64,000 bases of DNA from Syngnathus acus. Lineage: Eukaryota > Chordata > Actinopteri > Syngnathiformes > Syngnathidae. The notes beneath the pieces are model-generated. The model worked only from the letters and a program-made list of their open reading frames with translations. It was not told the DNA's origin and ran no database searches. The stretch's first letter is position 1. Each line of letters begins with the position of its first letter. Where the stretch lies: assembly GCF_901709675.1 (NCBI RefSeq), contig NC_051094.1, positions 11,714,501-11,778,500 of the forward strand, given 5' to 3'. This document shows, piece after piece, positions 23,401-38,400 of the stretch. Made by a program: the position numbers and the translations under genes.

Positions 23401-26400
23401 CTGGGATTAACAGAAGTATGATCTTTGTTGCTTTGACAGAGCGGCATGATTCTTTCAGCAATACCCTTGCCAAGGACAGAGACAGAAAAGCATAAAGGAC
23501 ATATAAAATTGCTAAGCTTGTCAGTTGCTGTACTTATCTCGTGTTTTTGCAGATGGGAGCCAGTGGAGTTTATTTCAAAACTTCTGAAACTGACCTGACA
23601 GAAATCCTGGAAATACTGTATGCTCGCTCATTCCAGAAATATCTAAGTTTATGAATCTTGAGATTTGGGGAACCTTGTTAACGGTCAGTTACTAAGGTGA
23701 CTTGACTTTGAGTGTAATCAATCCCACCCTGGCCGCACTTAAGTCAGATGAATGTTCCCCTACACCAAATGATGGCAGCAGCAAAACATTTTTACTTTTC
23801 AGTTTTTACCAGCTGCTTCTTGTAAAACTGAAAATTAAAACTGAAAATATAGCGTCTGCCGTGAGGAGATTTTTGCAGCATATGTATGAATTTACAATAT
23901 ATCAACCACCCTAATAAGACCAGATTTTTTTCCCACTATGAATTAACTCCATTTTGGTCAACGAAATTGAAATCAGTGTAGCTGATGCAACTCAAAGAAA
24001 TTATGATAGTAACAAGAAGCATGCTACGTTTTCTAAATGCTGCCGAGTAAATTTTAAAAAGAGATCCGAATCTTCCTGTGCACACTATAAGCATTCAATT
24101 TTTTGGCAACATTTTTCATTTTACGGTCCCCTGACTAATTTAGAAAGAAGCTATGTCAAAGCTATACAGCCAGACATATTTTACACAGGAAGTTCTTAAA
24201 CCTGAGCTGAATGACTCCACTGGCGCAATAAAACGATGATAAGAGATAGACGATAACTTGCTGTCACACAATAATATTTAATGTTTCCCAAAGCAAAGAA
24301 ATGACAGAGTGTGCAATATGTGGCGACGAAGGCTGGCAGTTTGTGCTTGTCACAAATAAAACAAGATTACTGCACAGCACACGGATCTGGACTGTTTTTC
24401 CTCCAAAATATGTTTTCTAATGTCTTGGTTTCTGCAGTGGATTTGCATATAAGAGAGCAATGAGTGATGGTGTTGTGGATTTGCTCTTAGTGTGTATTTC
24501 TAAAAGAAAACTTACCAACCTGATTTGTTTTATCGCCTAGAAATGAGTAGGTTAGGTGCATTAGTGAATATGGATCATTTAATATGGGTAGGTTTCACCA
24601 GTTTATGTTCACAGCAAGCAATTCATTAAGATGCATCATAGTATTGATAATGCAGCTCGCTCCCTGCTTGTTTTTCAATCACGCATTAGTCTTCCTGGAA
24701 AAATCCTAATGTTTTAGTTTGGCCTACTGAGAATAAACTCAGAGAGGGGGGTTTCGATTGTTTCGCCAGAGTAGCATACACAGCATCCATGAAATTAGCA
24801 TCTTCCATTTCCACGGGAGTTTTTTTTTCCACTAACACATTGAAGTGCTTTTCTTGTCTTTGCTGAAGAGGAATCCCTTTGTCCTCTTGGATCGTTACTG
24901 AAGACATAAGCTGAATAGTAAGCTACTGTCAATCACATAATGAAAGTTCATCTTGGAAACTGGACAGGAACCTTGCAGAAAAAAAGTTTTTTATTTCGTC
25001 ACTGGTAAGTGAAAGCGCTCCGCTTCTCTCTCTGATTTAACCTCAATAAGAAGCACTTATCTCCTTTTGCCTTTGTATCTTTGGATCTTTTGCCAGTAGA
25101 ATTAGAACACTTATTTTTGGGAAGTCAGTATCTGCTGTCAAAGACTTTGCTGTGACATTATTTTGTGCAGTGGCTGCAGTTGCGGGCATTGGGCCTCGAT
25201 AAAGATCCCAGATATCGGACTTGGATAGAATCTGTGCAATTCTTTGCGTTTATAGCAGAATTCGTAATGTAAATGTATGTATACATCCTTACGTGACATA
25301 GTGACTTAAAGTGATGTAATCCTCTCCTATAATACCATTTGCAAAATTCCAGTATATTCTTGAGCTGCATTAAATTTTAGGAGCTAAAATTAACAGGATT
25401 TGTGTCCATGTGCTTTCCTAGCACAGCTTATATAGTCAAAATGCACCCACAAAAAGGCCAGATGACTTGCAACTGCCTCTTTATTCATCCTGATTTGCAA
25501 TATCGCTGTGCAATCAAAGCCCGTGCGAGGGGAAGTAGAGATTAATTCCAGGGCAGAGTTTATGTTTAGGAGTCAGGTCTAGCCGCAGGAATACTGATTG
25601 CTACACAGATATTTGCTTGTCTCGACCATGCAAGCCAAATACTTTCAGCGCCTTTGGCTCCCGGCCATGTGCACAGGATGGCTCAAAGGATGTGTTGTTC
25701 CTAGGACGCTCTGGGCTTTCGCCTCCGACTCTGCCGTCCACTGTTGTGATAACACTGTTCCGAACATATCACAGCACCTGGAGGTCCTTTTCATAAAACC
25801 CTTAATGACACCCCCACTGACCAGAGCAGCCACTAACAGTGATGGAATTTTTCGGTTGCTCTTTTTTCATCCAATTTCCCCCAAATAGGCCAGTGGCTCA
25901 GTGTTGCAGTATTTACCCTTCATCGGTCGATACTCTTTAATCCCCGGGATGATGCTTTCTCTCATGAACTCAAAATAGCTCTTCCACCCCCCCAAGAGAA
26001 GGCAAAAGCCCATTACTCTTTATTAGCTCTTAGCATCTTAAATGTGGCTATCCATTAGGAGCTACGCACCCCCCTCCAGTTCCTTTTGCAGCCTGCCAGC
26101 ATCTACGCACACACAGCCTCATCTAAGATTAACGTTAGGCAGGAGCAATAAGTGCACATTTAATTCTGATCATGTCAAACATTAGGAAGCACGTTCTCCT
26201 TTCAAAACTTCTCATTATGGTGTTACCTTCCCCCTCGATACCTTGTACTTATCAGCTTGGCAGACTCCACAGACTTCTTTCTGCCTGAATAATTATTTTT
26301 CTATGGAGGCTGGCAAGGAGTAATACCATACTGTGTCACGTATTGATTCGCTGCCCCCCATTCCTCTTTTCTTGAACTTCTCAGCGGCTCAAAAGCATAA

Positions 26401-29400
26401 ATCAGCCCCAAAATGATACCTGAAGGAAATATTGTAGTTATTATTCTCGACGCACACAGTCACAAATTCAATAGTCTTTATTAATTGAAATGGTGAGAAA
26501 TATGATGTAGGTGATTCTATGGAACGAGTTTTCTAAAACTGTTTTCTTTAGCTGCCAATACACGCGGAGTGTAATTCATCAGAAATTACATTCAGACAAG
26601 CAGGTAAAAAGAAAAAACTTTTTGACTTGTGATGAGCATTAGAAACCAAAACCAAGCCAGTAATGTAACATATCCAGTCTTTTCTCTTTACACCTCTCAT
26701 CAAATTTGCTTCTGCTAATTTCTGTTAAGCTTCCAAGCCTTTCCTTTTGTAAGTCTTGACACGTTTGATGAAGCAGAAACTGACCATATAATCACGCAGC
26801 CAACTATTCTAGTGTGCCCTCCTACATTAGTTTAGAAGTTGAAAGGAGGAACATGTCCCCTCTATCCCTGGTGTGCTCCATAGTTGGATGTTCCTTTACT
26901 TTTACTTTTGCTCCACCAGTCCCATTTTAGCACGGCATAACCTCACGTCATTCTCCAAGGCTGGCCTAAATATTAAGTCTTATTTAATTCCTAAACGATG
27001 AATGACTGCCGACCATAGTCCACATATTTTTAAAATTAAACCTAATTTTGCTACGATATATTTTCATTGCGAAAATCAGTTTGTAGTTCTCAGCGGATTT
27101 GAAACACTTTATTTTCTGAGTGTGTAGCTCTTGCCCATACTATGGGGAACTTGAAAATCTTTTCAACAGCTCCGAAGCACTCCTATCTAATGATGCTCCA
27201 CAGACATTGTAATTCCTAGAGTGACTTCTATTCTGGATGGATTGCTTATGTATAGAATATACAATGCTTTCACAATGCTGTGCCAAATTTTAGAGAAACA
27301 TTTTCAACATGGTCAGCAAATATGCTTTTCCAAATACTGATGTGTGGGGTAGCGAGTCCTTTTATTTTAACATAAAGAGAATGAGTTGAGCAGATATTAA
27401 CGTTTGATTTTTTTCCTGGCTCAGCATTATGCCAACTATTATTTTACAGTCAAATTCCATAGGATAGGTTAATTTAATTATGCATGCTGTGGATTACAAT
27501 TTGTATGCTGAATAAGATATCTTTCTCTCTTTATTTCTATTCCGCTATATCGCTATTATTCCAAACCTTATTATTCCAAACCTTCTTTGCTTTAGAAATA
27601 TGAATAGCAAATGTGGGATCTTCTAATATGTATAATTAATACAACTGTTTCCCCAACTAGTGCCATCAATATTGCACCGTTCACTTTCTGCATTCAAAAT
27701 TCTTGAGTTGGAGAAAGTCAACAGCCATCATATAGTGTTATTTGTGTTTGATTTTATAGTTATTATTAAAATGTCATATTAAATTGAATTATAGTTCCAA
27801 GGTAACAGCAACTCATATTGATGTCGTGTTGGCAAAGTTTTCTGTTATAGACTACTATTTGCAAATTTTATAACAGAAAATAAATAAAATAAAAATGCTT
27901 AATTTTGAATTGTTTGACTACTGCACAGGCTTACATTTTACTATATGTGGCCAGACCTTTTCCATCCTCGCGTTTCCTCCGAATGCATACCTATATAGAA
28001 TATGTTTGACATCAAATAAGTAGGCTGAGCAGTTTGAGCAAATGATTACATTCTTGTAATAAGCTCACATTTTTTCAGCAGTTCTTCTATTGACAACTGT
28101 GCTGTAATTCGTTTGGAAGATGATTCATCTTGTAGCGGCACCAGAGAGTTTAAAAAATGGTCCAAAGCCTCAAGAATTTCATGTCTGTTTTCATAATGAT
28201 GTTTTTTTAGCACATGCTGAAAAGTCAAGATTTAAGTTACAATAGATTTAAAGCGATTGGATTTTTTTTTAATTCTAAAAATAATCATTTTTGATTGCAA
28301 CACAATGTTTCTGAAATGTTTATTAGATAATACTAGAACTCAGGTAGGCTCATCTTGTGTATTCTTTTTTTCTTTACTTAGAGTGTGCGCACAGAATTAA
28401 CATCTGCTGTGAAGACAGTGAATTACTGCAAAGGCAGTGAGGTCTTCATACCAGGGGCCTTTTGCTTTGCTTCAACTTGAAGGCTCACACATAAGCCTGG
28501 TGATGTTGTTACCCTGGGACGCTGAGACAAGTCTTTGTTCCTATCTGGGTTTGCGCTTGCTGCACATTTGTTAGCGATGTAACATAACGCCTACAACAAA
28601 TCTTCTTGTCAACAAACACCTCTAACCTGCTGCTTGCTTGTTACGCCGTTGCTCCGAGCTAATTTTTTCCCCTCAGCGGCAGTGTAGATCTGAAACAATG
28701 AGGTGATGCCGGAAGTCGGAACATCTCGACATTTGCGGTTAGGGTCAAAAGATGCATTTTGTCACAACATTTAATGACCGGAGTGATCGGTGGAAATAAA
28801 TAATGTGGAAGATAATAGGGATGTAGTGTAAAAGTATAGGGAGCTGATTGGACTCGAGGAAAATCAATTTGACCTTTTCTGATGTACATTTTACAGGTTC
28901 CCAACCAGGAAGTCCTGGCACAATCTCTTTTAACCACAGAAAATACTTTTTTTTCTTGAACATTTAGGTCAAAATATAATTAATATTGAACTCATCTTTA
29001 AGCTCAATGGAGATTTGTTGGTTGCTGTTCTATAAACAGGTTTTAATATCCTCTAACTCTTTGGATTTAGTAAATATTTTGATGTTCAACACATTTTTCT
29101 TTTTATAAGTTTTTAAGGGTTGTATTGACTAACTTCGTATATACATTCTCTAAGTTATCTTTAGTGAAGTAAAAGTTGAACTCTATTTGAAAACTAACAT
29201 AAAACATTTTTACAAACTTATACCTTTTCAGGAGCTTTTCCCCTTCGACGGAGACACGGTGGTAATCTTCACTAGCAGCGCATTTATGGCTCGGGGCACT
29301 TTTTGAATATGTTCAATTTCCGGTAGTAACCAAAGTATTTGAAATCCACTTCAACCAAACCTCATTCTCTGCTTAACACGGCTGCCTTTAATAGCTTTGA

Positions 29401-32400
29401 CTCAACTATTCTCTTCTCTCCTGCAGTTGTTGACAGCCGAGTCGCAGAGGGGTTGCAAAGATATAGTTCGATCCCCACCTACCTACCGGTCACCTACCAG
29501 GTGCTCAACAGTGACTTGGCATTCTTTCTAAAGGAAAGCAATCAAGACTTCATGAAGAATTCTAGCCTGATGTCACGCACGGAGTCTTTCTTCATCTACC
29601 AGGCCAGGAGTTTGCCCTCAATCAACTCCAGCTATGGGCCCCTCTCTGTTGAGCAGCCGGTCCCCATAGAACTTCTCCAGAATCCAGGCTCCTTTCCCGC
29701 CTCTTCACTTTTTACAGTTAATTGGAAGGTTCAGACTTTTATCATGAATACCAAGATCCACTTGGCCAAGCCCAAAGTCCAGGTTCTATTTTACATTGCA
29801 GGCAGGGACTGGGATGACTACAGTGCCATCAACAAGCTTCCCTGTGTGCACATGTTTGCGTTTCATGAGACCGAAGAGGTGCACGGCACCTGCCAGCTGA
29901 AGGGGGAGCTGGGGCTTTGTGTGGCTGAACTGGAACCCTTGGCCAGCTGGTTCAGCCCCCCGAGTGTCGTTCCAGGACGCCAAAAGAACCTGGAGGCATC
30001 TGAAGGCACCCCAGTGGAGCTCTACTACATTCTGCAATCCACAGAGGGAGGTGAGTGCCATTCAGAGGAAGCCAAGAAGGAAAACTTCCTCCGCTCAAGC
30101 CAGGAAGGCCTGTTTGGTTCCTATACTTCCACGCCTTTAAGAAGGATCGGCGGTGTGAGGCTCTACCAGAATCCCATTCCACTCCAATTGGCTGAACACA
30201 GACTGGATCATAACTTTATGGTTTTGCTGCCCGCCACACCAGTCAGTCAGAGGGAAACTGTCTCGGCCTATGTCACCGTGTCATCATATTCTGCTGTGGA
30301 GACTTTCACTCTCAGGTAAGGAGGAACGTTTTTTTGTGCTATAAAAAGTCTTAGTTCGTCCTAATGTTCCCCACTATCTGAGACAGGTGTGTGTTGTATC
30401 TTAGCGTGTTGTGCGTAATAAATTATTAGACACAGGCTTTCATTCGCTCAGCGGGTTTTTTTTATTTCCCCATTCCAAATCCAAGCAGATCATAGCTCAG
30501 GTCATAATTGGCGCCTGCGAAGAAAGATAAATATTATTCTACCCTCTAACAAATATTGAATGTGGGTGGCAAGAAAGCTGAAAATTAAGTAAAACACAAT
30601 TTACACTAGTGGGTGCACCAATATGGTGATAAATGGCAATATTTCATCACCCGATTAATTCTCTATGCCCGCCTGTTAAGTATCGCTCTTTTAAATCAAT
30701 ATTATGCCTCTATCAACGCCTCCATTCAATTTCCATTGCTGGGTCATTCCATTGGAGACAGACAAGGGTTTACACCAACACAAACCACATACACACAAAG
30801 CAGAACATGGCGTAGCCCAGCGAGGAAAAGACGTCTGAAAGAAAACTTAAAGATATGTCGACCCCATTTATATCCAAAATCTGGAATCACTTTGGGTTTT
30901 ACAGCATTGAGGATGGGACAGGGCCACAGAAAGACTATGCTATATGCAAGAATTGCTGGTCATCAACTGCTCTTCCTCAAGAAAAACATGAACAGATGAA
31001 CAAAACTGTTCATTACTTCAGGCTGAAATGTTTGTTTTTGGTTGCAGTTGAAAGTACACTACAGCCTAATCAGCTGGTTTAGTATTAAAAACAGTTCAGC
31101 AATTTTGCACTTAAGGATGTTACTGTTTACGTAAAAAAAACTGAAAATTATTATGAAGACATTTTGTGAATTATTAATAAGCTTTACAACTCGTACTTGA
31201 AATGTTGCTGTTGAAAAGACACTGTAACAAACATTAAACTGGTAGTAATTTAAAAAAAAAAAGCCTTTCTTTTTCAAAACATATGATATTTCGTGAGTAT
31301 TATTTTAGAAAATGTATCGATTATTGTGATTATCGCCATATCGTGATAATAACAACCCTAACCACGAGTTTTATATACAGTATTTTTGAAGTGTCTGTAT
31401 GTGTTCATGGAATCTTGGTTACTCACAATACACGTGTTTCTAAACTTCTCGTCAGTTTTTATTGCATCTCTGATTATCAGTGGAATGGCTGCAATCAAAT
31501 ATTTCTTAAATGTGTTGATCAAACTGAGTTTATCATCATTGTGAGGCCGATTTTTGAGATAGTGCTGGAATTCGTTAGCTTGTGGAAGTAATTTAGTTGC
31601 AAATGTTTTCTCAGTAACTTCAGCATAACCTAGTGGTGCTCTTGCTTCTTATCTTTTCAATTAAATGCTAACTCCATGGTGAAATAGGAGGTTGTCTGGT
31701 TATGTGCTGCAGACGGCTTTAAGGGGGGGTAATTGCAGGGCACAGAGGAGTCAGAATTATCTGGATAATTAACGTGACAGAAATGAGGATGTCATTAATT
31801 AAAATACATGTCCATTAGTGTAATGACTGAAGCTGATTTTAATCACACCGGTTTAGAACATTTATAACCCAGCGGAGACGCTGTAGTGAAGGGTCAAGCC
31901 AATTTGTTATCCTGCAGAAAGCTAAACAAGCTTAGGGTGTCTGCATTGGTAAATTGAAAAGCACGGACTTTCAGTATGTTTTGCGGCTGAAGCTGTGTAT
32001 TCTCCTTTTGCATTGCCAAAGAAAATGTATTGATTTAAAAAGAGGAAATATTGCCTTTGGTTTAGTATTCAAGTAAAGGTAAACGTCAAACGTCTTGAAT
32101 GAGTGAGCCATACTAATTTTTAGGACAGCATTGCGTTCATGTGATTATTAACATTTTATTAAAAAATAAATGATGCAGTAGAAAAGAACTTTGCAAAAAG
32201 GTTAACTAACTCCGAGAGGACGTGAATTATTTATCCATGAGTCAAATGAGAAGGCTGGCCACTGAGGGAATGCCTGTGGTGTTTTTATTTGGCAGCATAC
32301 AACATAGCGGGCACAGGTCGGCCGTCTGAGAGTGACAGATATGCAAAGGCCTGTGTGGGCGTCGTTGATAAGGGCTGTCCTTGTGTATGTGTTCGTTAGG

Positions 32401-35400
32401 AAACTTAATCACCAGAGCGTAGAGACTTTGATCTGCGCATTCACAACATTATTATCGCCTGTGTACTACACAGCTCTGTGACAGCCATTGTTAGCTGGGC
32501 AGCCCTGGATTGCTGGAACCAATCAGTCAGACCTTCTGCTAGTCTCAAAATGTTCATTCGATTACAGGTTTGACACATTGTTAACAAAATTAAAGGCCAT
32601 TATTGTTTCTCTTAGGCATACTAAAGTAAAAGCATCACTAAGTATAAGAGTTGAAAGTAAATTCTTGACCTAAAATTCTGGTATCATTTGCTTTTAGTGT
32701 CACACAAGATCATGATTTCTCAAAATATTATTTCTGTTGCTTTTTGTGTTTTTTTTCTGAAGGAATAAGCACATTATTGCAGTACAGTAAAATGGCTTGA
32801 TTGATTTTGGTGGATTTCGGTGCACTCAAATTATTTGGGTGAAAAAGCAAAAGTGTGATGCTTTTAGGGCTGGGCAATATGGTATACAGTAAATGGGATC
32901 AGTTCACCAAAACAATATTATGGCAATATGTATCCAAGTATAAGAATTAGAAACATGCTTTTGACCTTTTAGGCCACAGGTGTCAAACTCAAGGTCCGGG
33001 GGCCCAGATACGGCCCGCCACATCATTTTATGTGGCCCGCGAACACAAATTGTGCATCAAATTCGTGTGTCATTACTAGAATTGCAAATTGTCTTCACTT
33101 TTAATATCTTTTTTTTTAGTATTTGACCAGTTTTTACTCATCTGATTTGAAAACGAGTTATTTGTCAGTTTGTTTTGCAGCTTTTACTGTATATAATGTT
33201 AGGTGCTCATACATTTATTTGGGTTGACAGTCATAATGGCCTTCCGGAAGAAGCTATGACTACAATGCGGCCCGTGAAAAAAATGAGTTTGACACCCCTG
33301 TTTTAGGCCCATCATCTCTCTGGGACATCAAGCAACTGTCGTACCCTCGTCTGAATAAACTACTACTGAACCTATTGAAAAAACGGGCTTAGCATCTTGC
33401 AACGTTTCTCTCTGTGGTGGGACTTAGGAATTGCAACTGATGGTCTTGTTCTCGTCAGACATATTATCCCTGACTATCCCTTTGTATGAACACATGCTTG
33501 ACCTTCAGTGAATGACCATCTTTGAAGACCTTCAAAAACGGTCTGTGTTTCGCTTTTCATATGCTTGGCCTTTCTGTGCTATGCTTTCTACTCATTTAGA
33601 GAAAGGCTGTGTATTTAAAAGCAGATTACGTAATACATTTTCCACCTTTAATCATGCATTATGGCAGTAAATCCAAAATCCAGTGACTGGCTCTAAGTGG
33701 AGGGGTTTAATGGACCTAGTATCGTAGGCAGGTTAATCATCCGTGTGTTAAAATCATTTTAAATTGTTGATGCAAGATTGTTGAGCATTCTTTACACTGG
33801 AGCCTCTGTTAACCACTAAATCAAAGAATTTAAACGAAACACAAAGAAAAAATACATTGTGTTGAATGTACTGTACACAAACTCCAAAATTGTATTTAGA
33901 TGCTCTAGGACAGTAGTCCCCAAACTTTCCAGCACCACGGACCGGATTACTGTCAGAAAATATTTTAACGGACCGGTGTTTGATGATGTCACGATTGTAT
34001 TTACTTAGTAAATATAATATATTGCTGGCAATTCTCATTACCATTTATCTTTATAAAATATTTGAAGAGTTTTTACTAGTCCCTGATTTCAAAACTAGTT
34101 ATTCATCAATTTGTTGTGTAGCATATACGCCCCTGGGTTATAAAGTCCAGGATGTTCTCTACTTTAGAAAGTTTTAATGTCTTCAATCAGGAAAGACAGT
34201 TTTGCACATCAGCATATTCAGTTCAAGAAACTGTAATGGAGGAAAATATCCTGAAAAAGCACTTTGGACATTGTGGTCATTAAATATTGCAAGTGATTTA
34301 AAAGTAATTATCATAATTTGATTTTTTTTCCTGGTATAACTATGTAAGCAGCCTAGCTGCAAAAGGTATTGATAATTTATTATATTTTTGAGTGTTAGGT
34401 AGTTCATATGCAAATTCAACGCAAGGAAGGAGATTGAATTTAACTACATTTCATTCCCCTTGTGGTCCGCTGCAGTAGGTTGAGAGAAAAAATTGGATAT
34501 TGCCCGGTATTAAAAAATGCCCCTTTGTTACTTGTCGTCCACCTTATTGGAACAAACTGTCACACATTCACCTCAAGTTAAAGATGAGAGGTCTGTGGGC
34601 CCCAAAAAGAATGCTCCATAAATTAAGGAAAAAGCTGTGAAATATACTACACCAAAAGGAGGTCTGTTATTGGAAGATTAGGACACTCTAAATTCAGTGT
34701 TCATTCTAAAGCCCCAATCCCACTGGGTGGCAAACAATTGCAAGTTGTTTGAATGAATGTTGCGTTCTCATCAGAGTTCGTTCAAGGTCGCAAATGTTCG
34801 GAAAATGTTTCCCAGCATTTTTTTTTTTTCTCGTCACAAGGAAATCTTGTCCAAAGACCAGAGTACCTGCCTAGGCAAGATTCAGATTCCGTCCATGAAC
34901 TTATTTGCTTCTCAATCAATAATTAATCTAACTTTATGACTTTAGTCATTTTATTAATTTGTGCAAACAACTCGATGCCCATTTAAATTGGTCCTAATTG
35001 ACCTCCCCATTACCCATAAATGGACATTAGACGGAAGGCGATATTGAGCGATGAAAGGTTTGCAATGAAATGGTTTCGTGGAACACTATCTTGCTATCTG
35101 AAATAAACATAGTCCAGCGGGTGGTTATAATGTCCATCATGCTTGGTGGAAATTGTTGCTGCCATTAAATATAAAAGCATGCTTTCACTTCAGATATGTC
35201 CGTGGTTGTACTTTCATCTGCTGTTTGTATTTTCATGTACCGAAGTGGAGGTGGAAGCTTATACTGTCGAGTTCGCAATGTGGGAATCCAATGTGTGTCG
35301 AATGGAGCCCTTGAAGTCCGTATTCTAATATTTTCTGCAGCTCAGAAAAAGATCGAAGGGGAATAGGTCATTACCCTTTCATTTTAAAGAATTTGTCTCA

Positions 35401-38400
35401 GTCTGTTCAGGCATAAAGACTATTTACTGTAGGTCTGTGTTTCATCCAATGATTTGATTAAGATTGGTACGGCATGTGAATGCTGACCAATATTTGAACC
35501 GCACCGTCAAATACTCTGCTGGAGGGATAATAAATGATAGTGCTGAATATATTGTCAGAAGAACAGAACCTCAGAGATTGGTATTCTATATCATGAAGGT
35601 AGCTGTAGTCTTTTCATCGTGTAAGCACAGAATTAAAACATCACAGCAGTTAAATGGGCCAATTTCTTCAGTTGGCTGTCTTTGGCTTACCTTCATTTCC
35701 AAGATGGTCAGTTTCCATCTAATAATTATTAAGTCATTGGCAGGTCTTAATGTTTCAGTGTCATTCAAGTATGTACCTTTAACAAATTCTTCCATCTGTT
35801 CCAAATATTACGACTCTGTCTTGAATTAAATTTGTCAAAAGTAGATAGTTGCGACATAAACCTTCATTTCAAAAGGTAAATAAGGATAATGATAATGGGT
35901 TTGAGGAAAACAAACACAGTGGGACCTCGTTGCAGGAGGCTAATTGCACTGATGCTGGTTGAAATGAAAGCTGTCAATGTGCACTGACTGTAAACATGAT
36001 ATGCCGATTTCACGTAATGTGATAGGTCTTATTCCAATGATCATATGAGGGCATCCTTTTCCATTTTTTTAAAATATTTTGTCCACCTTTAAGGTTTAGC
36101 CATGACCTTGGCCTGTAACCGGTAAGAATAGAGTAGCAAATAAATGCAGTCAGAGCTGCATGACATGACCTTTTGCCAGGTAAGCATCCCATTAAAACTA
36201 AAATATATTACTAATTGGAATATTCCATAACAGGATATCTAGTTTGTCTATAATTCAGTCCCAAATTTATAGTATAATTAATGACGATTAAATGTTCCAG
36301 CTGCTTGCAATTTGTTCTGTTTATTATCCGTCTGTTCATCAACGTAATGAGACAACATTGTCTACATTGTATGTGGTACCATCTTAATTTCCTGTCTGGA
36401 GATGAATGCTGGACATTGCCCAAGGTTAATTTCTTTAGGATTTATTTACATTGTAACCGGGGGACGTGCAAATGAAAGTGATGCGTGTCTGAATTTGCTT
36501 TACTGCACTCTATCGACTCAGCAGGATATTGCATACAAAGTGCTGACAGTGAAATGACCAACAAGCAGAAAGTGCTACAATTTTATCCATCACAGTTTGG
36601 ACTTTTCACATTTGAACATTTGATAATTGCAGAGATTTTGAGTGCAGCTGACAGCAGCTTGTATTCTAATGTATGGCTTTAAAATAGAACTGAACGATGG
36701 CGCTGCATGGAAATGTGATTACTAGTCATGGGAATGAGCAGGGAATGAATGCCTGGCCCAAATGTAATTGCTAGAGGAAAAGGAATGGAAGTACAAAGTC
36801 AGTGAATGCAAATATATATTGTTTAGGAAACCATTCATATCCATACACTGTTCTTTGCCAAGACTATTTGGACCTGCCAGTTTGGCTTAGTATAAAACCT
36901 TAACTGTGAAAATTGAACAAAGACATTAGTCATGTTTGAATTCAGACTTCATAGCAATCGCAATCCCTTTGCTAAATGTATTCAGTTCAATTTATTCAGG
37001 AATTATATCAAAAAATTTAAATCAACAAAAATACACACTTTTATTTCCATTACAATTGCTGTCCTTTTATTTATATTCATTGCTGTGAACTGTTATTTCA
37101 ATGTATGAAACAACCGGACCAATTCTTTATTGCCCTAAGGGGTTTTTCGAATATGGTGTTCATTTTTTCCCCATTAAATATCAGAGCTACTGTAACACAT
37201 GATTTAGTAGCCAATTGGTATTTTGATTTTTGTGTACCGTAATTTTCGGACTATAAGTCGCACCGGAGTATAAGTCGCACCAGCCATAAAATGCCCAAAA
37301 AAGTGAAAAAAACCCATATATATGTATATAAGTCGCTCCTGAGTATAAGTCGCCCCCCCACCCAAACTATGAAAAAAAACCGCGACTTATAGTCCGAAAA
37401 TTACGGTACTAATTTAGGGATTATAAATTATTTTGTAACAATTATTATTTTCCTAACATGCTGTAATGATGTGCATATTTATGTTGATCCTGTTTACGTT
37501 TTGTTTGTGAATTGCTCTGCTACGCCCTTCTTGGTGCATCACAACACACGACATGCACTAAATGGCGAGGAGGGGGTTCTGTATGGAGTTTGATAAATTG
37601 TAAATAGTATAATGCTATTCTAACCTCATGGTGGCACTTTTGCACATTTATCTAGTAGCCAAAAAATATGATGTTCATCATGGAAAAGCAACAGCTTATT
37701 CACACACTCTGTCTGTTTGCATTAAATTGATAGTACACAAATGTTATGTAAACATATTTGAATGTTTGAATTTTTAAAACTTAACACATTAACACCTCCA
37801 GGCTAGATTGTTCAACTGGAAACCAAATTCCTCTCGCATTGATCAGAGATCAGAGTGAGCTGTTTTGCTCCTTTCTATGGCAGAAAAATGACTGACCCTA
37901 ACTTGACATTGTTGAACTGACAAAGAAATATACGAACATTAGATTTAAAAAATAAACTGTGCATATTTACATATATATACATATACAAGTCGCTCCTGAT
38001 TATAAGTCGCACGCCCAGTCAAACTATGAAAAATAACTGCGACTCATAGTCCGGAAAATACGGTATTTAAATTTGTTGCCATTTTAGAAAACAATTTATT
38101 CATACCCATTATAAAACAGAAATCAGGTGCAGTCCTTTTCAAGGCCGAAACACCTGTGTCCTTTGTTGGTAGAGTGGTTCACCTGCTCATCAGTGAACCA
38201 GCCAGATGGGGCCACTATCACCATCACACTGATTTTAAAAGTCTCCGAATATGACTTTACACCTCCAGACTCCCTGCACTTTTAATATGAATATTTAGTC
38301 ATGTTGAACATTTTATTGCTTATTGCTTTTGAATTCTTTATGGTTTTAGGATAAGATTTCATCCTGATGATTTCTCCGCCCTACTAGTCAAATCCTTAAC

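Larger units (their letters stand above)
18553..28045. other. TMEM132 intron 1, main part
   Basis: Non-coding except for possible decayed elements. Holds the GT repeat at 20431, SINE fragments at 22098 and 22678, a (TA)n stretch near 22570, and a 12-bp perfect stem with a 19-base loop at 27838-27880. The ORFs at 19135-19617 (-), 23954-24199 (+) and 24686-24907 (-) have no recognised domain. Confidence 0.

Noticed and set aside
24686-24907. 73-codon minus ORF, fairly coding-like in composition
   Set aside because: No splice sites in phase, no family recognised and no neighbouring exon.
27838-27880. 12-bp perfect hairpin stem with 19-base loop
   Set aside because: Too short and AT-rich to distinguish from chance; does not look like a microRNA precursor.
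29339-29426. Upstream part of the 326-codon TMEM132 ORF
   Set aside because: It precedes a strong TCTCTCCTGCAG acceptor and shows no family similarity; the frame is open by chance in the intron.
31730-32460. TAATTA-rich block that looks like a conserved enhancer
   Set aside because: Homeodomain-type motifs are expected by chance in AT-rich DNA; conservation cannot be judged from one genome.
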